Source: Candidatus Methanoperedens sp.
GTDB taxonomy: Archaea; Halobacteriota; Methanosarcinia; Methanosarcinales; Methanoperedenaceae
Direction: 5' to 3'
Assembly (NCBI GenBank): GCA_023249275.1
Contig: JAHFCV010000035.1
Span: 1-15,743, forward strand
Length of the DNA stretch: 15,743 nt
Under the pieces are notes generated by a model. That model was not told where the DNA came from. It did not search any database and worked only from the letters and a program-made list of their open reading frames with translations. Shown in pieces: positions 1-6,494 of the stretch. The first letter of the stretch is position 1, and each line of letters starts with the position of its first letter. A program made the position numbers and the translations under genes.

Positions 1-80
1 TTTTTAGAGGTCTGTGTTGCACTTTAGGATAACTACCAACAAAAATTGAAACGATCACCTTGAATTCTTTCTGCGTTAGT

Positions 81-90
81 TTTATAATAT
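81..90 (+). promoter_or_regulatory. TATA box for the HTH-CBS regulator
   Basis: TTTATAATAT stands about 50 bases before the short leader ORF. A start about 25 bases downstream would fall near 110, leaving a leader of about 25 bases that carries the purine-rich AAAGGTGA ribosome-binding site at 121-128. This is assigned by pattern only. Confidence 0.4.
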
Positions 91-136
91 GAGTAGTAGT
101 AATATTCAATAAAAATAAAGAAAGGTGAAAAAAATA

Positions 137-172
137 ATGTGTGATTCTTCAGAATTACCCATAGTAATATAA
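137..172 (+). CDS. possible 11-codon leader ORF upstream of the HTH-CBS gene
   Basis: An ATG at 137 begins the short frame MCDSSELPIVI and ends in TAA at 170-172. That stop overlaps the ATG of the next gene (TAATG). The leader ATG has a good ribosome-binding site, AAAGGTGA at 121-128, whereas the larger gene's ATG at 172 has none visible. The arrangement suggests that translation of the regulator is coupled to this small frame. No known peptide is recognised. It could be chance: the regulator might be read from a leaderless transcript, or its true start might differ. Confidence 0.3.
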   Translation: MCDSSELPIVI

Positions 173-729
173 TGTTCCTCCCCACACCCGAAGACCTAAA
201 AAAGCTCAGGCTTGAACTCAAGCTCACCCAGCACGAAATCGCAACCCGTGCAGGGGTAAGCCAGCCCCTCATTGCGCGCATAGAATCCGGGGATGTAGAC
301 CCGAGGCTTTCCACGCTTCGAAAGATATTCAATGCATTCGACGCAGCCAGGAAAGAACGTATAGTGGTCAGGGATATTATGCACTCGCCAATCATACATA
401 CAAGTTCGGGCAGTTCCATGGAGGACGCCGCCAGGATTATGGAAGAACACGGCTTTTCCCAGATGCCTGTAATCGATAACGGAGTGCCTGTTGGCAGCAT
501 TTCCACCGACCAGATAGTGAGTTCGATGACAGACCAGGATATTAAAAAGGTGTCGCATCTTCTTGTCAGGAATATCATGGGCGATTCTTTCCCAACGGTC
601 TCGCCTACCTCGGATGCAAATACCGTTTCAAGAATACTGGAAAAGAATCCTGCTGTGCTTGTGCTTGAGAAAGGGAAGGTAATTGGCATGGTGACAAAAC
701 ACGATATCATGAAAATGCTTAGGGGTTAA
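172..729 (+). CDS. HTH (XRE-type) and tandem CBS-domain regulator
   Basis: A 185-residue protein. Residues about 7-58 form a Cro/C1-type helix-turn-helix (LKLTQHEIATRAGVSQPLIA is the recognition region). It is followed by two CBS motifs at about 66-120 and 130-185, each ending in the usual 'V-G-S/M-I/V-T' strand pattern (VPVGSISTDQI and KVIGMVTKHDI). CBS pairs commonly bind adenine nucleotides or S-adenosylmethionine, and this domain order is typical of archaeal transcriptional regulators that sense cellular energy or metabolite state. The ligand and target genes are not visible here. The start at 172 is chosen because the HTH begins immediately after it. No ribosome-binding site precedes it, but the stop of a small upstream frame overlaps it by one base. 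It appears to be monocistronic, since the next solid gene is on the opposite strand. Confidence 0.9.
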   Translation: MFLPTPEDLKKLRLELKLTQHEIATRAGVSQPLIARIESGDVDPRLSTLRKIFNAFDAARKERIVVRDIMHSPIIHTSSGSSMEDAARIMEEHGFSQMPVIDNGVPVGSISTDQIVSSMTDQDIKKVSHLLVRNIMGDSFPTVSPTSDANTVSRILEKNPAVLVLEKGKVIGMVTKHDIMKMLRG

Positions 730-783
730 AAACACAATACCCCTGTTTCCACTGGACAATAACCCTATATACTTAAAAACTAA

Positions 784-1005
784 TTTATATGCGTCCAGAC
801 CTACGAAATCTGGATAAATCGTGTTGATAGGTCCTTGCGGGAGAACGGCAGCGCCAAAATCTATGACCGTACAGACAACCCCAATGCGGTACACGCGATA
901 ATGCCTGACACAAGGGTTACGGTGACAGACAGCGGCACAAGCCAGTGGATGAAGTTCCGGGTTAGTGTCAGGCGACAGCAACAATTTATGTTTTTTACTT
1001 ATTGA
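784..1005 (+). pseudogene. coding-like remnant without a start codon
   Basis: A plus-strand frame open from 784 to the TGA at 1003-1005 reads like real protein (for example ENGSAKIYDRTDNPNAVHAI, then TVTDSGTSQWMKFRVS) and has G/C-rich third codon positions over 838-960. It has no ATG before 901, and an in-frame stop lies at 781-783. The last 11 bases run into the 3' end of the convergent gene. It is best read as the C-terminal remnant of a decayed gene, perhaps a repeat or extracellular domain, but the family is not recognised. A TATA-like TTTATATG sits at 784-791, so a short live gene using TTG at 835 cannot be excluded. Apart from this frame, the 265-base gap between the flanking genes holds nothing else recognisable. 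Confidence 0.35.
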
Positions 1006-2311
1006 TTTGTTTCTTCCTGTTCCGCGAGTGCATACCATTAGCGCTGTGCTCATCGATTATCGATTCAAGCATGAAATATTTCTCAACAAACTTCTTGAGT
1101 TCATCATCAGAAATCGCAGAAATCCGTTTCTCCTCGTTATACAATTTCTGGATATCAGCCTGGATAGCCTTCACGCGCGGGTCTGTTTTTTCAACCGTAG
1201 TGGCAACGTGCATCAATTCGTTGAGCGTCTCCTCAACTTTATATCGTATCACTTCAAGCCCTGAGGAATCGCCTATCATAAGTTCTCTCTTCCCCCCAAC
1301 AACTTCTGGGGGATAAGGCTCATAAGTGAACGGGTTCTTTATGATTCCCGCCGTATGAATACCGCTTTCATGGGCAAAGATATTTTTTCCCACAACAGAT
1401 TTATTGCGCGGCACCCGTATCCCGATTTCCCGCTCCATGAACCGCGCGAATTCGGTAACCGATGTTAAATCATATTTCTGGAATCCTTCAACTCTCTGGA
1501 TAAGGAACAGTGCAACCTTCTCAAGTTCAGCATTTCCCGCCCGCTCTCCTATTCCCAGAAACGTCAAACTTGACCAGTTTGCTCCGTACCAGTACCCTGC
1601 GAGCGAACATGCAACCGACATCCCGAAGTCGTCATGAACATGAGTCTCGATGTTCTTTGTTCCGAGCTCCCGCAATCTCTTTACAATATAAGGAATGCCG
1701 TATGGCTCATCCACATCAGGGAACGGTAAACCAAAACCAACTGTATCGCACAGGCGTATTATGCAATCCGGGTCTATCTCAAGCAATTTGCTGACAAGCG
1801 GGAACACAAAACCTTCGTTATCCGCGCGGGTCATATCCTCGATGTGCGCCCTTGTGCGAAGCCCGTGGTCAACTGCGTACTGCAGCGCATCTGTATATTT
1901 CTTTTCAGCCTCTTCCCTGCTTTTAAGTCCCATTTTGTCAATGACATGGGAGTCTGAAACCGACATCAATATGCCTGTTTCTTTTATCCCGTCCATACTG
2001 AGAACAAAATCTATGTCCTTGGGATTTGCACGCGCCCATCCTGTGACTTCGGGAAATTCATATCCCCGGTCAAGCATTTCTTTGACCGCTTCCCTGTCGC
2101 GTTCGTTATAGACAAAGGTTTCAAGCTTTTCAATCCCGATTTTGTGAAGATACTCATATATCTCGGTCTTGTGCCTTTTTTTCATCACTATTCCGGGCAT
2201 CTGGGAGCCATCACGGATTGTGCTGTCGCTTATGAAAACATCCTGCCCCAGCGGCAGCTTGATTTTTGGCAAATCCTCGTATGTCCTGTAGATTTTCATT
2301 GGCTGACTCAT
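995..2311 (-). CDS. Re-citrate synthase-like enzyme (isopropylmalate/homocitrate synthase family)
   Basis: A 438-residue DRE-TIM metallolyase, which condenses acetyl-CoA with a 2-oxoacid. The metal/active-site motif DSTIRDG is at residues 29-35, the HxH metal ligands are H224 and H226 (HVHDD), GIGERAGNA is at 253-261, and the IFAHESGIHTAG motif is near 311-322. Segments EVTGWARANPKD (about 88-99), KETGILMSVSDSH (about 110-122) and RAHIEDMTRADNEGFV (about 154-169) resemble, from memory, the Re-face citrate synthase of Clostridium kluyveri more than leucine-pathway isopropylmalate synthase. This suggests oxaloacetate as substrate and a role in the oxidative TCA branch; homocitrate synthase is the main alternative. 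The succinate dehydrogenase genes in the window agree with a TCA role. The start could be the second ATG (2297-2299, Met5), because a TATA-like TAATATAAATC at 2321-2331 sits about 27 bases from it, which would give a leaderless message. Confidence 0.85.
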   Translation of the reverse strand: MSQPMKIYRTYEDLPKIKLPLGQDVFISDSTIRDGSQMPGIVMKKRHKTEIYEYLHKIGIEKLETFVYNERDREAVKEMLDRGYEFPEVTGWARANPKDIDFVLSMDGIKETGILMSVSDSHVIDKMGLKSREEAEKKYTDALQYAVDHGLRTRAHIEDMTRADNEGFVFPLVSKLLEIDPDCIIRLCDTVGFGLPFPDVDEPYGIPYIVKRLRELGTKNIETHVHDDFGMSVACSLAGYWYGANWSSLTFLGIGERAGNAELEKVALFLIQRVEGFQKYDLTSVTEFARFMEREIGIRVPRNKSVVGKNIFAHESGIHTAGIIKNPFTYEPYPPEVVGGKRELMIGDSSGLEVIRYKVEETLNELMHVATTVEKTDPRVKAIQADIQKLYNEEKRISAISDDELKKFVEKYFMLESIIDEHSANGMHSRNRKKQINK

Positions 2312-2320
2312 TGTATTTTT

Positions 2321-2331
2321 GATTTATATTA
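2321..2331 (-). promoter_or_regulatory. TATA box of the Re-citrate-synthase-like gene
   Basis: On the minus strand TAATATAAATC is the clearest archaeal TATA match before the gene. Transcription would begin near 2299, inside the longest reading frame but right at its second ATG. This argues for Met5 as the true start and a leaderless message. Confidence 0.4.
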
Positions 2332-2415
2332 CTTGTGGTTTTTCAGGTTTTTAGTATCAATCTTAATCAAAAACTTTATGTCCAATGCATACTAAACGAA
2401 TGACGGTGATAAATT

Positions 2416-2814
2416 ATGGTGAAAATGCCTCCTGAAATAAAGGATGTTGTCTCCAAGCAGAAACCCCTGCCGATTGCGACCGCAGATAAAAGCGGGAAAC
2501 CAAACGTGGTATTTGTGACCATGTGGAAAATCCTTGACGATGAAACTATATTGTTCGTGGATAACTTTTTTAACAAGACGAGAAAGAACATTGAAGCAAA
2601 CCCCAATATGGCAATAGTTGCATATGACGGTGAAGCCAAGAAATCCTACCAGATTAAAGGGACAGTGGATATCGAAAATAAAGGCGAGAGATTTACAGCC
2701 GCAAAAGAGATGGCTGACCCCAAGAAATTACCAGGGAAGGCAGCCTTCGTATTTCATGTGAAAGAGATATACGAAGCAACATACGGACCGAATGCCGGGA
2801 AAAAGTTAGCTTAA
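2416..2814 (+). CDS. pyridoxamine 5'-phosphate oxidase-like FMN-binding protein
   Basis: A 132-residue single-domain protein of the split-barrel flavin-binding fold. The N-terminal strand pattern (PLPIATADKSGKPNVVFVTM, about 18-37), the middle segment DNFFNKTRKNIEANPNMAIVAYD (about 49-71) and YQIKGTVDIEN (about 78-88) are typical of small archaeal PNPOx-like proteins. These bind FMN or F420 and act as flavin reductases or redox proteins of mostly unknown substrate. It is about the usual size and appears complete. GGTGAT at 2405-2410 serves as ribosome-binding site six bases before ATG 2416. It is transcribed divergently from the citrate synthase-like gene. It is followed by hairpins, the nearest (2866-2885) about 50 bases after the stop. 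The exact substrate cannot be told from sequence. Confidence 0.85.
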   Translation: MVKMPPEIKDVVSKQKPLPIATADKSGKPNVVFVTMWKILDDETILFVDNFFNKTRKNIEANPNMAIVAYDGEAKKSYQIKGTVDIENKGERFTAAKEMADPKKLPGKAAFVFHVKEIYEATYGPNAGKKLA

Positions 2815-2865
2815 TTGCGAACTCTGCGCCTTTGCGGTGAATAAAATCACATACCACATATTCGG

Positions 2866-2885
2866 CTATGAATTATTGTTCATAG
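2866..2885. repeat. short 7-base-pair hairpin downstream of the PNPOx-like gene
   Basis: CTATGAA and TTCATAG are perfectly complementary around the six-base loop TTATTG. The hairpin lies about 50 bases after the stop codon with no T-run directly after it, so its role is unclear. It may be part of the larger repeat-rich gap that follows. Confidence 0.4.
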
Positions 2886-2915
2886 ATGGTAATGAGAAAC
2901 AACAAAATGAACATT

Positions 2916-2988
2916 AACAGCGAACTAATACGAACTCGTACGAACTCCGACGGCGTGAGTTCGTATCAGTTCGTACGAGTTAGTTGTT
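2916..2988. repeat. large imperfect inverted repeat built of ~10-base units, followed by T6
   Basis: Two 32-base arms (2916-2947 and 2957-2988) are complementary at 26 of 32 positions around a nine-base G/C-rich centre. Each arm itself contains two near-copies of a ten-base unit with the core TACGAACT, so the arms can also pair out of register. GATTTTTTC follows directly at 2989-2997, making the plus-strand transcript look like a hairpin plus U-run that could end the PNPOx-like message. The 206-base gap that holds it has C/G-rich, CGCAAAG-type sequence at both ends (2826-2836 and 3004-3021), which suggests a discrete repeat element. Confidence 0.65.
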
Positions 2989-3020
2989 GATTTTTTCATA
3001 CCAGGCGCTAAGAACGCAAA

Positions 3021-4064
3021 GTGCTTACGGCTTTGTCCATAACTAATAACATCACCAGCATCATTTACCACCAGGATTATTTGAAACATGAAACGGGATT
3101 GCATCCTGAAAATAAAGAGCGATTGCTATCTATTATTGCATATCTTCAAAAAACAGGAATGATGGAACAGCTTGAACTCATTGAACCCAGGTATGCATCT
3201 CTTGAGGAAATTCGATACATTCATTCGCAGGAATACATAGAAAAAGCCAGAAGGCATTCCGAACTTGAACTCCCGCTTGACCCGGATACGATATTATGCC
3301 GTGATTCATACAATGTGGCGCTTCTTGCGGCAGGCGGTGCGATAACAGGGGTTGATGCGTTGCTCGATGGGACTGATTGCTCTTTCGCGCTTGTTAGACC
3401 GCCGGGGCACCACGCAGAACCAGATAGAGGAATGGGATTCTGCATTTTCAATAATGTTGCGATAGCAGCGCGCCATGCACAGAAAAAAGGGAAAAAACGC
3501 GTGCTTATCGTGGACTGGGATGTCCATCACGGGAACGGGACGCAGGAGGCGTTTTATGACGACCCGTCGGTACTTTATTTCTCAACACACCAGTATCCCC
3601 ATTATCCTGGGACAGGATGGCTGGATGAAGTGGGAAGCGGCGACGGGGAAGGTTACAATATCAATGTGCCGCTGCCTGCTGGAACTGATGATGCGGGGTT
3701 CATTGCGGCATTTGAGGAGATACTTGTTCCTGCCGCGCTTGAGTTCAGACCTGACATGATTTTAATCTCAGCCGGACAGGACGCATGCGCCAACGACGGG
3801 CTTGCAGATATGGGAATGAGTGTGGACGGATTTGCAGTCCTGGCGTCTATTGTAAAATCAATAGCTAAAGAGACATGCGATGGGAAGCTCGGCACTGTCC
3901 TTGAAGGTGGATACGACCTTGAGCTGCTTTCGCATTCTGTTGCGGCAGTGCTTGATGTTTTTATGGGGCTGGAGCCTGACAGGAAACAATTGGTTATCAG
4001 TTCCAAAGTAAGAGAACGCCTTGAAGAAATTAAAAAAGTACAGCGAAAATACTGGCGCCTCTGA
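3021..4064 (+). CDS. zinc-dependent deacetylase of the histone deacetylase/acetoin utilisation family
   Basis: A 347-residue arginase/deacetylase-fold enzyme that removes acetyl groups from acetyl-lysine or acetylated polyamines. Visible motifs are RPPGHHAEPDRGMGFCIFNN (126-145, with catalytic His130-His131), VDWDVHHGNGT (164-174, zinc ligands Asp167 and His169), SAGQDA (250-255, zinc ligand Asp254) and EGGYDL (295-300, transition-state Tyr298). The position before Asp254 is Gln where Phe is common (AGFD). Archaeal targets may include Alba-type chromatin proteins or polyamines; the sequence does not decide. The start is uncertain: GTG at 3021 has no clear ribosome-binding site and lies in the right end of a repeat element, TTG at 3033 is another choice, and the conserved fold begins only near residue 13. 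Its end is followed by a palindrome and a tRNA gene. Confidence 0.9.
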   Translation: MLTALSITNNITSIIYHQDYLKHETGLHPENKERLLSIIAYLQKTGMMEQLELIEPRYASLEEIRYIHSQEYIEKARRHSELELPLDPDTILCRDSYNVALLAAGGAITGVDALLDGTDCSFALVRPPGHHAEPDRGMGFCIFNNVAIAARHAQKKGKKRVLIVDWDVHHGNGTQEAFYDDPSVLYFSTHQYPHYPGTGWLDEVGSGDGEGYNINVPLPAGTDDAGFIAAFEEILVPAALEFRPDMILISAGQDACANDGLADMGMSVDGFAVLASIVKSIAKETCDGKLGTVLEGGYDLELLSHSVAAVLDVFMGLEPDRKQLVISSKVRERLEEIKKVQRKYWRL

Positions 4065-4137
4065 TGAGTCTATCTGAAAGGAGGGATATTTCAAACTCCG
4101 ATAGATTAATACGTAAAAAGCCTTATTTAGACCCCAT

Positions 4138-4161
4138 TCCCCGTATTTAAATACGGGGTCT
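4138..4161. repeat. palindromic repeat, copy 1 (upstream of tRNA-Gln)
   Basis: CCCCGTATTTAAATACGGGG at 4139-4158 is a perfect 20-base palindrome. With one base on the left and three on the right it is identical over 24 bases to 10261-10284 inside sdhA. In this copy the left arm appears duplicated: TTAGACCCC-ATT precedes the core, and GGGGTCTAA follows it. Its centre TATTTAAATA matches an archaeal TATA box and lies about 32 bases before the tRNA, so the repeat may supply that promoter. Confidence 0.75.
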
Positions 4162-4180
4162 AATTACGAGGTATAAGCGA

Positions 4181-4253
4181 AGCCCGGTAGTGTAGCGGTC
4201 AATCATGCGGGACTCTGGATCCTGCGACCAAGGTTCGAATCCTTGCCGGGCTA
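4181..4253 (+). tRNA. tRNA-Gln, anticodon CUG
   Basis: A cloverleaf can be folded. A seven-base-pair acceptor stem is formed by AGCCCGG (4181-4187) and CCGGGCT (4246-4252), with discriminator A at 4253. The anticodon stem is CGGGA/TCCTG with loop CTCTGGA and anticodon CTG at 4215-4217, reading CAG (Gln). The T-arm is CAAGG-TTCGAAT-CCTTG. CCA is not encoded, and there is no intron. A TATTTAAATA box within the palindrome upstream is at a fitting distance for its promoter. Gln identity is read from the anticodon alone. Confidence 0.9.
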
Positions 4254-4325
4254 TAATTTCACTTATTAACCTTCATGATATCTCAGCCAATATTATCCAT
4301 ATAATTTAATAATTACTCTCCGAAA

Positions 4326-4340
4326 CCTTTTTATATCATA
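4326..4340 (+). promoter_or_regulatory. TATA box and purine element for the small membrane protein gene
   Basis: CTTTTTATATCATAT follows a CGAAAC-type purine-rich element. Transcription would start near 4360, leaving about 30 bases of leader that contains GGAGG at 4382-4386, before ATG 4391. Confidence 0.5.
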
Positions 4341-4390
4341 TGATTTCGTACATCCATTGGAGTATCTACTAAAACTCCGCAGGAGGAATT

Positions 4391-4591
4391 ATGGAAAAAA
4401 ATGCTGGAACGATTGACCGTATAGTAAGGGTTGTTATCGGAATAATCCTGTTGTATGCAGTTGCGACAGGCAAGGTTTCGGGAATTGTAATGTATGTGGC
4501 AGGGCTCCTCGGTCTGATGATGCTGGTTACTGCAGCACTGGCGTACTGCCCGCTGTATCCGATAATGAAAATAAACACTGCATCAAAGTAA
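4391..4591 (+). CDS. small DUF2892/YgaP-type inner membrane protein
   Basis: A 66-residue protein. The start MEKNAGTIDRIVRVVIGIIL and the later CPLYPIMKIN are hallmarks of the DUF2892 family: a short amphipathic start with an 'R-x-x-R' step, then two membrane helices at about 12-29 and 31-50, then a single conserved Cys (Cys53) after the second helix. The family is often fused or adjacent to rhodanese domains in bacteria, but its function is not established. Here it stands alone between a tRNA and the thermosome, with its own TATA box, a strong AGGAGG-type ribosome-binding site and a T-rich terminator, so it is probably a single-gene transcript. Confidence 0.85.
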   Translation: MEKNAGTIDRIVRVVIGIILLYAVATGKVSGIVMYVAGLLGLMMLVTAALAYCPLYPIMKINTASK

Positions 4592-4611
4592 AAATAAATA
4601 GCATAATTCGT

Positions 4612-4629
4612 ATTTTTTTCTTTTTTTTG
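4612..4629 (+). terminator. poly-T terminator after the DUF2892 gene
   Basis: Two T-runs (seven and eight T's) interrupted by a C, about 20-35 bases after the stop codon, match the archaeal mode of termination at U-rich tracts without a required hairpin. Confidence 0.65.
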
Positions 4630-4643
4630 CATTTGATACGAAA

Positions 4644-4768
4644 TAATTTATACCCCTCTCCTGTAAGTTCTCTGCATGTTGTACAGCCCCTATGGATTGG
4701 GCTTCTTCTGACCTGCTGGAGGCGAATTTCCATCCGGGTTTCTACACGCAGCCCATAAGAGCGACATC
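4644..4768 (+). other. unassigned transcribed-looking segment with alternative hairpins upstream of the thermosome
   Basis: TAATTTATAC at 4644-4653 is a good TATA match. The bases that follow are G/C-richer than the surrounding spacer. GGGCT at 4699-4703 can pair with AGCCC at 4685-4689 (nine-base loop) or with AGCCC at 4750-4754, two mutually exclusive hairpins. The expected transcript start (about 4674) lies next to an ATG at 4676 that opens an 11-codon frame. It could be a small RNA, a leader or an attenuator, but nothing known is recognised. The rest of the 281-base spacer holds the thermosome promoter. Confidence 0.25.
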
Positions 4769-4777
4769 TTTTTATAG
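4769..4777 (+). promoter_or_regulatory. probable proximal TATA box of the thermosome gene
   Basis: TTTTTATAG is followed by a second AT-rich step ACTATAAAC. A start near 4800 would give a leader of about 70 bases before ATG 4873, preceded by the ribosome-binding site AAAGGAG at 4859-4865. Confidence 0.45.
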
Positions 4778-4872
4778 AACTATAAACATGAAACAACAGA
4801 ACATCAGGCAATCCAGTAATGGAAAAAGCCGATTATGCAACTACATTTAATTATTCATAAAGGAGAATATCT

Positions 4873-6489
4873 ATGGCAGGTCAAATGGGCGGGCAGCCGA
4901 TTATCATTTTAAGACAGGGAACGCAAGAGACAAGAGGAGAAGAAGCAAAACGAGGCAACATAATGGCAGCCAGGGCAGTGGCTGAAGCCGTGAGAACAAC
5001 GCTCGGTCCCAGAGGACTGGATAAGATGCTGGTAGACCCGGCAGGGCTTGTAATCATCACAAACGACGGGGCAACGATTCTTGACGAAATGAAAATCAAG
5101 CACCCTGCCGCTAAAATAGTAGCCGAGGTTGCAAAGACACAGGACGATGAAGTGGGTGATGGCACAACAACAGCAGCGGTATTGACCGGGGAATTTTTAA
5201 AAGGCGCGCAGGAACTCATGGAACTGGGCGTTCATCCAACGACTATTATCCATGGATATAACCTCGCAGCGCACAAGTCAAAAGAGCTCTTATCCGATAT
5301 GGCAATGCCTTCAAGCGATGAAAATCTTAAGAAAATAGCCACAACCGCACTTACGGGAAAAGGCATCGAATTCTCAAAAGAAAAACTTTCTGACCTTGTT
5401 GTAAGCGCCGTGAAGTCGATAGTGAAAAAAGAAAACGGAAAAAAAACCGTAAACATTAAGGACATATCAATAGAAAGGCGCGGAGAAGGAAGCATTGAGG
5501 ACAGCGAGCTTGTGCAGGGAATAATACTGGATAAGACAAAAACCCACCAGAGCATGCCCTCACGCATAGAGAATGCAAAAATAGCAATCCTTGCAACCCC
5601 AATCGAGGCCAGGAAAACCGAGACGAAATCCGAAATATCCATCGAACAGGTCGGGCAGACCCGCATGTTCCTTGAACAGGAAGAAAGGCAGGTGCGTGAA
5701 GCTGCCGATAAAGTAATCAATGGTGGCGCAAACGTTGTATTCTGCCAGAAAGGAGTGGACGATATGGCGCGATACTTCCTTGCCAAAGCCGGTATTTTCG
5801 TGACCCACAGGGTAAAGAAGAACGACCTTTTGAAATTATCGCGAGCCACAGGCGGGAAAATAATCACAAGCCTGGATGAGATAAAACCAGAGGCTCTCGG
5901 TCATGCCGGGCTGGTTGAAGAAAAAATGGTAGGGAACGGGGAAATGATATTCATTAGAAAGTGTAAGAACCCCAGCACTTATTCCATATTATTACGGGGA
6001 GGAACGGAACACGTTGTTACAAGCCTTAGCAGGGCAATGCATGACGCCCTTCGCGTTGTGGGCGTGGCAATCGAAGATGAAAAAATACTGGCTGGCGGCG
6101 GCTCGCCTGAGCTCGAAGTGGCGCTTCGCCTTCGTGAATATGCATCCACGTTTGAAGGAAGGGAACAGCTCGCTATTAATAAATTTGCGCAGGCGCTTGA
6201 AATCATCCCGAAAACGCTTGCGGAGAATGCAGGGCTTGACGCCATTGACATGCTTGCCGACATGCGAAGCATGCATGAGCAGGGGAACAGGAATGTCGGT
6301 CTTGACGTGTATCAAGGCAAGCCTGTGGATATGCTGGAAAACGGCGTCATCGAGCCGCTTCGTGTAAAGACCCAGGCAATTACCTCAGCTACTGAAGCAG
6401 CAGCCATGATACTTCGCATTGACGATGTGATTTCTTCTGCGAAAGACGCGAACCCGAAGAAGAAACCTGATCTTGGCGATCTTGACTAA
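4873..6489 (+). CDS. ths: thermosome subunit (group II chaperonin)
   Basis: A 538-residue ATP-dependent chaperonin subunit of the cytosolic double-ring folding complex. Key motifs are LGPRGLDKML (44-53), NDGATIL (64-70), the ATP-hydrolysis motif GDGTTT (95-100, Asp96), GGGSPELEV (408-416) and ENAGLDAIDML (451-461). The segment around residues 240-275 is the helical-protrusion lid region. Length is normal. The C-terminus ends in a charged tail (AKDANPKKKPDLGDLD) and lacks the Gly-Gly-Met repeats that many thermosomes carry. Start ATG 4873 has AAAGGAG eight bases upstream. A radical SAM gene begins five bases after its stop, suggesting co-transcription. Which paralogue (alpha, beta or other) it is cannot be told here. 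Confidence 0.97.
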   Translation: MAGQMGGQPIIILRQGTQETRGEEAKRGNIMAARAVAEAVRTTLGPRGLDKMLVDPAGLVIITNDGATILDEMKIKHPAAKIVAEVAKTQDDEVGDGTTTAAVLTGEFLKGAQELMELGVHPTTIIHGYNLAAHKSKELLSDMAMPSSDENLKKIATTALTGKGIEFSKEKLSDLVVSAVKSIVKKENGKKTVNIKDISIERRGEGSIEDSELVQGIILDKTKTHQSMPSRIENAKIAILATPIEARKTETKSEISIEQVGQTRMFLEQEERQVREAADKVINGGANVVFCQKGVDDMARYFLAKAGIFVTHRVKKNDLLKLSRATGGKIITSLDEIKPEALGHAGLVEEKMVGNGEMIFIRKCKNPSTYSILLRGGTEHVVTSLSRAMHDALRVVGVAIEDEKILAGGGSPELEVALRLREYASTFEGREQLAINKFAQALEIIPKTLAENAGLDAIDMLADMRSMHEQGNRNVGLDVYQGKPVDMLENGVIEPLRVKTQAITSATEAAAMILRIDDVISSAKDANPKKKPDLGDLD

Positions 6490-6494
6490 TCCGG

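Noticed and set aside
33..710. Long minus-strand frame opposite the HTH-CBS gene (225 codons)
   Set aside because: Its sequence is serine/leucine-rich and low in family signals, while the plus frame has clear HTH and CBS motifs.
628..1053. Minus-strand frame of 141 codons across the 730-995 gap
   Set aside because: It overlaps two other coding frames, its composition is not protein-like, and the plus strand gives a more convincing remnant.
2916..2988. CRISPR-like reading of the repeated TACGAACT units
   Set aside because: The units are only ten bases, directly abutting and arranged as an inverted pair, with no spacers and no cas genes nearby.
4692..4850. 52-codon plus-strand frame before the thermosome
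   Set aside because: It runs through the proximal thermosome TATA box, has no ribosome-binding site and no recognisable family.
5232..5867. 211-codon minus-strand frame inside the thermosome
   Set aside because: It is the antisense shadow of a highly conserved gene.
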